Positions 61,363-64,000 of a stretch of 64,000 bases of DNA are shown piece after piece (position 1 is the first letter of the stretch; every line of letters begins with the position of its first letter). Location of the stretch: assembly GCF_024171895.1 (NCBI RefSeq), contig NZ_JAMTCQ010000009.1, positions 1,179,285 through 1,243,284 of the forward strand, given 5' to 3'. A model generated the notes under the pieces. The model saw only the letters and a program-made list of their open reading frames with translations. It did not search any database and was not told where the DNA came from. Position numbers and translations under genes: made by a program. This stretch comes from Prauserella halophila. GTDB lineage: Bacteria; Actinomycetota; Actinomycetes; Mycobacteriales; Pseudonocardiaceae.

Positions 61363-62553
61363 ATGACCACTTCATCGACGACCCATCCCGACTTCGAGAC
61401 CCGGGTGGACCTGCGCAGGCCGGAACGGCTCATCGCCTCGGTTCCGTACCTCCTGGGCTTCACGCCCGCGGATTCGCTGGTGCTGCTCGTCCACGCCTCC
61501 GACGGTCCGGAGTCCCACATCGTCAGCCACGTCATGCGCGTCGACATCCCGGATGCGGCGGCAGTGCCGGAGCTGGCCCCGACACTGGACCCGGCGCTCA
61601 CCGGTGCCGCCGCCGTGACCGTGGTGCTGGTCGGCGGCGATCCGCCGGATGACGGGCCCGCGCACCGCGACGTGATGGCGGCATTGTCCGCCGTGATGAC
61701 CGATCTCGGCGTACCGATCAATCACGCGCTGTGGACGCCGGAGATCCGGATCGGCGCACGATGGCGGTGCTACGCCGACGAGAGCTACGCCGACGAGAGC
61801 TGCGCCGGTGAGCTGCCCGACCCGGCGGCCTCGACGACGGCGGCCGTGACCACGCACGCCGGACAGGTGACCTATGCCAGCCGGGACGCGATGGCGCACA
61901 CGCTGGATCCGGAGAGTGACGAAGCGCTGGCCCGCCGCGCGGCGCTGCTGGAACTGGCCGCCTGCCGGGACGAGGCGGAACCGGCCGATGTCGACGACGA
62001 GATCGCGCGTGCCTACGCGATCGTCCGCGATGCACTGGAACGGTTCCGGACCGGTGCGGACGCCGGAACCCGGCCGGCACTGGCGGACCAGGAGATCGTG
62101 GACCTGGCACGTGCCCTGGCACACCACGAGGTGCGGGACGCGGCGTTCAGCGTGTGCTGGCCGCCGCGGAGCGAAGTCGCGGTCGCGGCCGAACACCTCT
62201 GGACCGCGCTGGTGCGCGGGGTTCCACCGCCGGAGCGGGCGGAACCGGCGTCGCTGCTGGCCTACACCGCCTACCTTCGTGGCGACGGTCCGCTGGCCGG
62301 CATGGCGGTGGCGAACGCGCTCGAGGCATGTCCGGGACACACGCTGGCGAAACTCTTCGACCAGGCGCTGGTGCACGCCGTGCCGCCGGAGAAGCTGGCC
62401 GGGCTCGCACGGGACCGGAGAGGGGCCCTGTCAGCGGTTGCCGGCCGAGCCGACGACGCCGGAGCCCGAGCACGTGGGCCCGGAGCAGGGGGCGGCGGTA
62501 CGGTCAGCGGCGCGGCGCGGAACGGCGGTCCTGAGCGATCCGGTCCCGGGTGA
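61363..62553 (+). CDS. DUF4192 family protein
   Basis: The 396-residue protein shows the DUF4192 N-terminus ([27 protein letters not shown], given in pieces) with [10 protein letters not shown] and a helical C-terminal half ending in a Gly/Ala-rich low-complexity tail. The family is confined largely to actinobacteria and has no known function. GTGGAG precedes the ATG. Its last 50 bp overlap the 3' end of galE on the other strand. Confidence 0.88.
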   Translation: MTTSSTTHPDFETRVDLRRPERLIASVPYLLGFTPADSLVLLVHASDGPESHIVSHVMRVDIPDAAAVPELAPTLDPALTGAAAVTVVLVGGDPPDDGPAHRDVMAALSAVMTDLGVPINHALWTPEIRIGARWRCYADESYADESCAGELPDPAASTTAAVTTHAGQVTYASRDAMAHTLDPESDEALARRAALLELAACRDEAEPADVDDEIARAYAIVRDALERFRTGADAGTRPALADQEIVDLARALAHHEVRDAAFSVCWPPRSEVAVAAEHLWTALVRGVPPPERAEPASLLAYTAYLRGDGPLAGMAVANALEACPGHTLAKLFDQALVHAVPPEKLAGLARDRRGALSAVAGRADDAGARARGPGAGGGGTVSGAARNGGPERSGPG

Positions 62554-63523
62554 AGCGCCATGCGTCCGTGACGATCCCGTGCAGATCCGTGTGCACCGGC
62601 TTCCAGCCCAGGTCCGTGCGTGCCTTCTCGGCCGAGGCCACGAGTACGGCCGGATCGCCTGCGCGACGCGGTGCGACGGCTGCGGGGATGTCGTGCCCGG
62701 TGACCTCGCGGCAGGCGTCGATCACCTCGCGCACGGAGAACCCGGTGCCGTTACCGAGGTTGTAGATCTCGTGCCGGCCTTCACGCGCGTGCTCGAGAGC
62801 GAGCAGATGCGCGTCCGCGAGATCGGTGACGTGGATGTAGTCGCGGACGGCGGTGCCGTCGGCGGTCGGGTAGTCCTCGCCGAAGATCTGCACCTGCTCG
62901 CGGTCGCCGGTGGCGACCTGCAGCACGATCGGGATCAGGTGCGTTTCGGTGGCGTGGCGCTCCCCGAACCCGTCGTGAGCGCCGGCGACGTTGAAGTAGC
63001 GCAGGCTGGTCGCCGCGATCCCGTGGGCGTGGGCATAGCTGGTGATCGCGTGGTCGATCGCCAGCTTGGTGGCGCCGTAGGTGTTCGTGGGCCCGGTCGG
63101 TGTGGTCTCCGGAATCGGGCTGACGTCCGGTTCGCCGTAGGTGGCGGCCGTCGAGGAGAACACCAGCCGCGGTGTGTTGTGGGTGCGCATCGCATCGAGC
63201 AAGCGCAGGGAGGTGAGGACATTGCCCCGCCAGTAGAGACCCGGATCCTGCATGGACTCGCCGACGAGCGACTTCGCCGCGAAGTGCAGGACGCCGTCGA
63301 ATCCCTGGCTCAGCAGCGTCTGCGCGACGTCGGCAGCATCCCCCTGGATGAAGTGGACGCCGTCCGGAACCGCGTCGGCATGGCCCGTCGACAGGTCGTC
63401 GACGACCGTGACGTCATGCCCGGCTTCGACGAGCCGGGCGGCACACACGCTGCCGACGTACCCGGCGCCGCCGGTGACGACCAGTTTCATCGGGCTGCGG
63501 GACGTGGCTGTGTCGGTGGGCAT
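62504..63523 (-). CDS. galE: UDP-glucose 4-epimerase
   Basis: The 339-residue SDR-family epimerase of the Leloir pathway has the NAD-binding TGGAGYVGS motif near residue 17, YGATK with the catalytic Tyr and Lys ([10 protein letters not shown]), and [16 protein letters not shown] in the substrate region, in pieces. The ATG at 63523 has AGGAAGG about 8 nt upstream; a second ATG at 63490 (MKLVVTGG) lacks one. It is downstream of galK on the same strand. Confidence 0.95.
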   Translation of the reverse strand: MPTDTATSRSPMKLVVTGGAGYVGSVCAARLVEAGHDVTVVDDLSTGHADAVPDGVHFIQGDAADVAQTLLSQGFDGVLHFAAKSLVGESMQDPGLYWRGNVLTSLRLLDAMRTHNTPRLVFSSTAATYGEPDVSPIPETTPTGPTNTYGATKLAIDHAITSYAHAHGIAATSLRYFNVAGAHDGFGERHATETHLIPIVLQVATGDREQVQIFGEDYPTADGTAVRDYIHVTDLADAHLLALEHAREGRHEIYNLGNGTGFSVREVIDACREVTGHDIPAAVAPRRAGDPAVLVASAEKARTDLGWKPVHTDLHGIVTDAWRFTRDRIAQDRRSAPRR

Positions 63524-63615
63524 GTTCCGGGCCTTCCTGATCGGGTGCGGGCGACGGGTCGCCGACCTGTGGCGGAGCGGTGGTCCGAGGGTTTCGAGGC
63601 GGCGCGGGGCGTCGG

Positions 63616-63643
63616 ATCCGGGCGGGGCATATCCGGGCGGGGC
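63616..63643. repeat. 15-bp direct repeat in galK-galE spacer
   Basis: ATCCGGGCGGGGC occurs at 63616-63628 and 63631-63643 (15-bp period), followed by a degenerate third copy. The 219-bp spacer between galK and galE shows nothing else. Confidence 0.6.
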
Positions 63644-63742
63644 GTCGTGTCGGGGCGGGACGTCGAATCGGCGAAGGGCTTCGGGCCGGAGCCGGCCGAT
63701 GACAGTGTGCCGCAGTCCCGGCGGGGTGCTGCGGCGAGGCGG

Positions 63743-64000
63743 TCACCGGTCGCGCCCGGCCCCGGTGGACGGTACGGCGACGAACATGCGCGGCCTGCGG
63801 TATCCGGCGGTGTCGAACGCCGTGGTCACGGCCGCCTCCACGGCGTGCCGATCGTTCTCGCGGACCAGTGCGATGGCCGATCCGCCGAACCCGCCGCCCG
63901 TCATCCGGGAGCCGAGCGCACCTGCGGTGCGGGCCGTATCGACGGCGAGGTCGAGCTCGGGACACGAAATGCGGTAGTCGTCGCGCATGCTCACGTGCGA
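63743..64000 (-). CDS. galK: galactokinase, C-terminal part (runs off right edge)
   Basis: The last 86 residues of galactokinase are present: [14 protein letters not shown] and the GHMP-kinase motif [17 protein letters not shown], both diagnostic. The enzyme phosphorylates galactose. The rest lies beyond the window. With galE it forms the Leloir operon. Confidence 0.92.
   Translation of the reverse strand, partial: SHVSMRDDYRISCPELDLAVDTARTAGALGSRMTGGGFGGSAIALVRENDRHAVEAAVTTAFDTAGYRRPRMFVAVPSTGAGRDR

Overview
The window is typical high-GC actinobacterial chromosome, most likely from the order Pseudonocardiales. This is inferred from gene content and order: tig-clpP1-clpP2-clpX, a divergent lexA / LysM-protein pair followed by nrdR and a B12-dependent nrdJ, DUF3040, DUF4192, GPP34 and DUF485/ActP proteins, an F420-type luciferase-like oxidoreductase, frequent GTG/TTG starts and many 4-nt ATGA/GTGA gene overlaps. 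No insertion sequence, prophage, CRISPR array or rRNA gene was seen.

Layout. 0-8.4 kb: metabolic and repair genes (HD hydrolase, fatty-acid desaturase, metallo-beta-lactamase-fold hydrolase, ComB-like phosphatase, rpiB, nei-type glycosylase, a Gly/Asp-rich membrane protein, an LLM oxidoreductase plus SnoaL-like pair behind a KstR-like palindrome, a GNAT acetyltransferase). 8.4-8.7 kb: divergent tRNA-Gly(TCC) and tRNA-Pro(TGG). 8.9-13.05 kb: a one-directional accessory cassette directly after tRNA-Pro, made of an XRE regulator, a 93-aa Cys/Trp protein, a radical SAM/SPASM enzyme with a Cys-rich tail, an ABC-type ATPase and an APH-like kinase. This is my best candidate for an undescribed system. 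13.1-20.6 kb: a cysteine-desulfurase-like protein, then two sodium/solute symporter units with a LytS/LytTR-type two-component pair, nearly all joined by 4-nt overlaps.

20.8-35.2 kb: the protein-quality-control core (tig, clpP1, clpP2, clpX), a MEDS/HATPase regulator, FdhD with an exported esterase, a secreted M14 peptidase, GPP34 and valS. 35.3-46.8 kb: a GDSL lipase, then a second accessory-looking unit. There an amino-acid-type ABC transporter, a truncated agmatinase fused in frame to another domain, and a LysR regulator lie divergent from HpaB-type monooxygenase, RidA, DUF1028 and M20 amidohydrolase genes, suggesting uptake and breakdown of an unidentified nitrogen compound. An MFS exporter with its own HTH regulator follows.

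46.9-64 kb: hflX with a secreted partner, the SOS divergon lexA/LysM protein with two LexA-box candidates, a long hairpin-rich leader with DnaA-box matches before nrdR, nrdJ, a secreted protein with a 9-bp tandem-repeat tail, three secreted or cytoplasmic serine hydrolases/peptidases, DUF4192, galE and the edge-truncated galK. Exported or peptide-processing hydrolases are numerous (M14, S9, S15, beta-lactamase-like, GDSL), fitting a saprophytic soil actinomycete. All family assignments are from reading motifs; no search was run.
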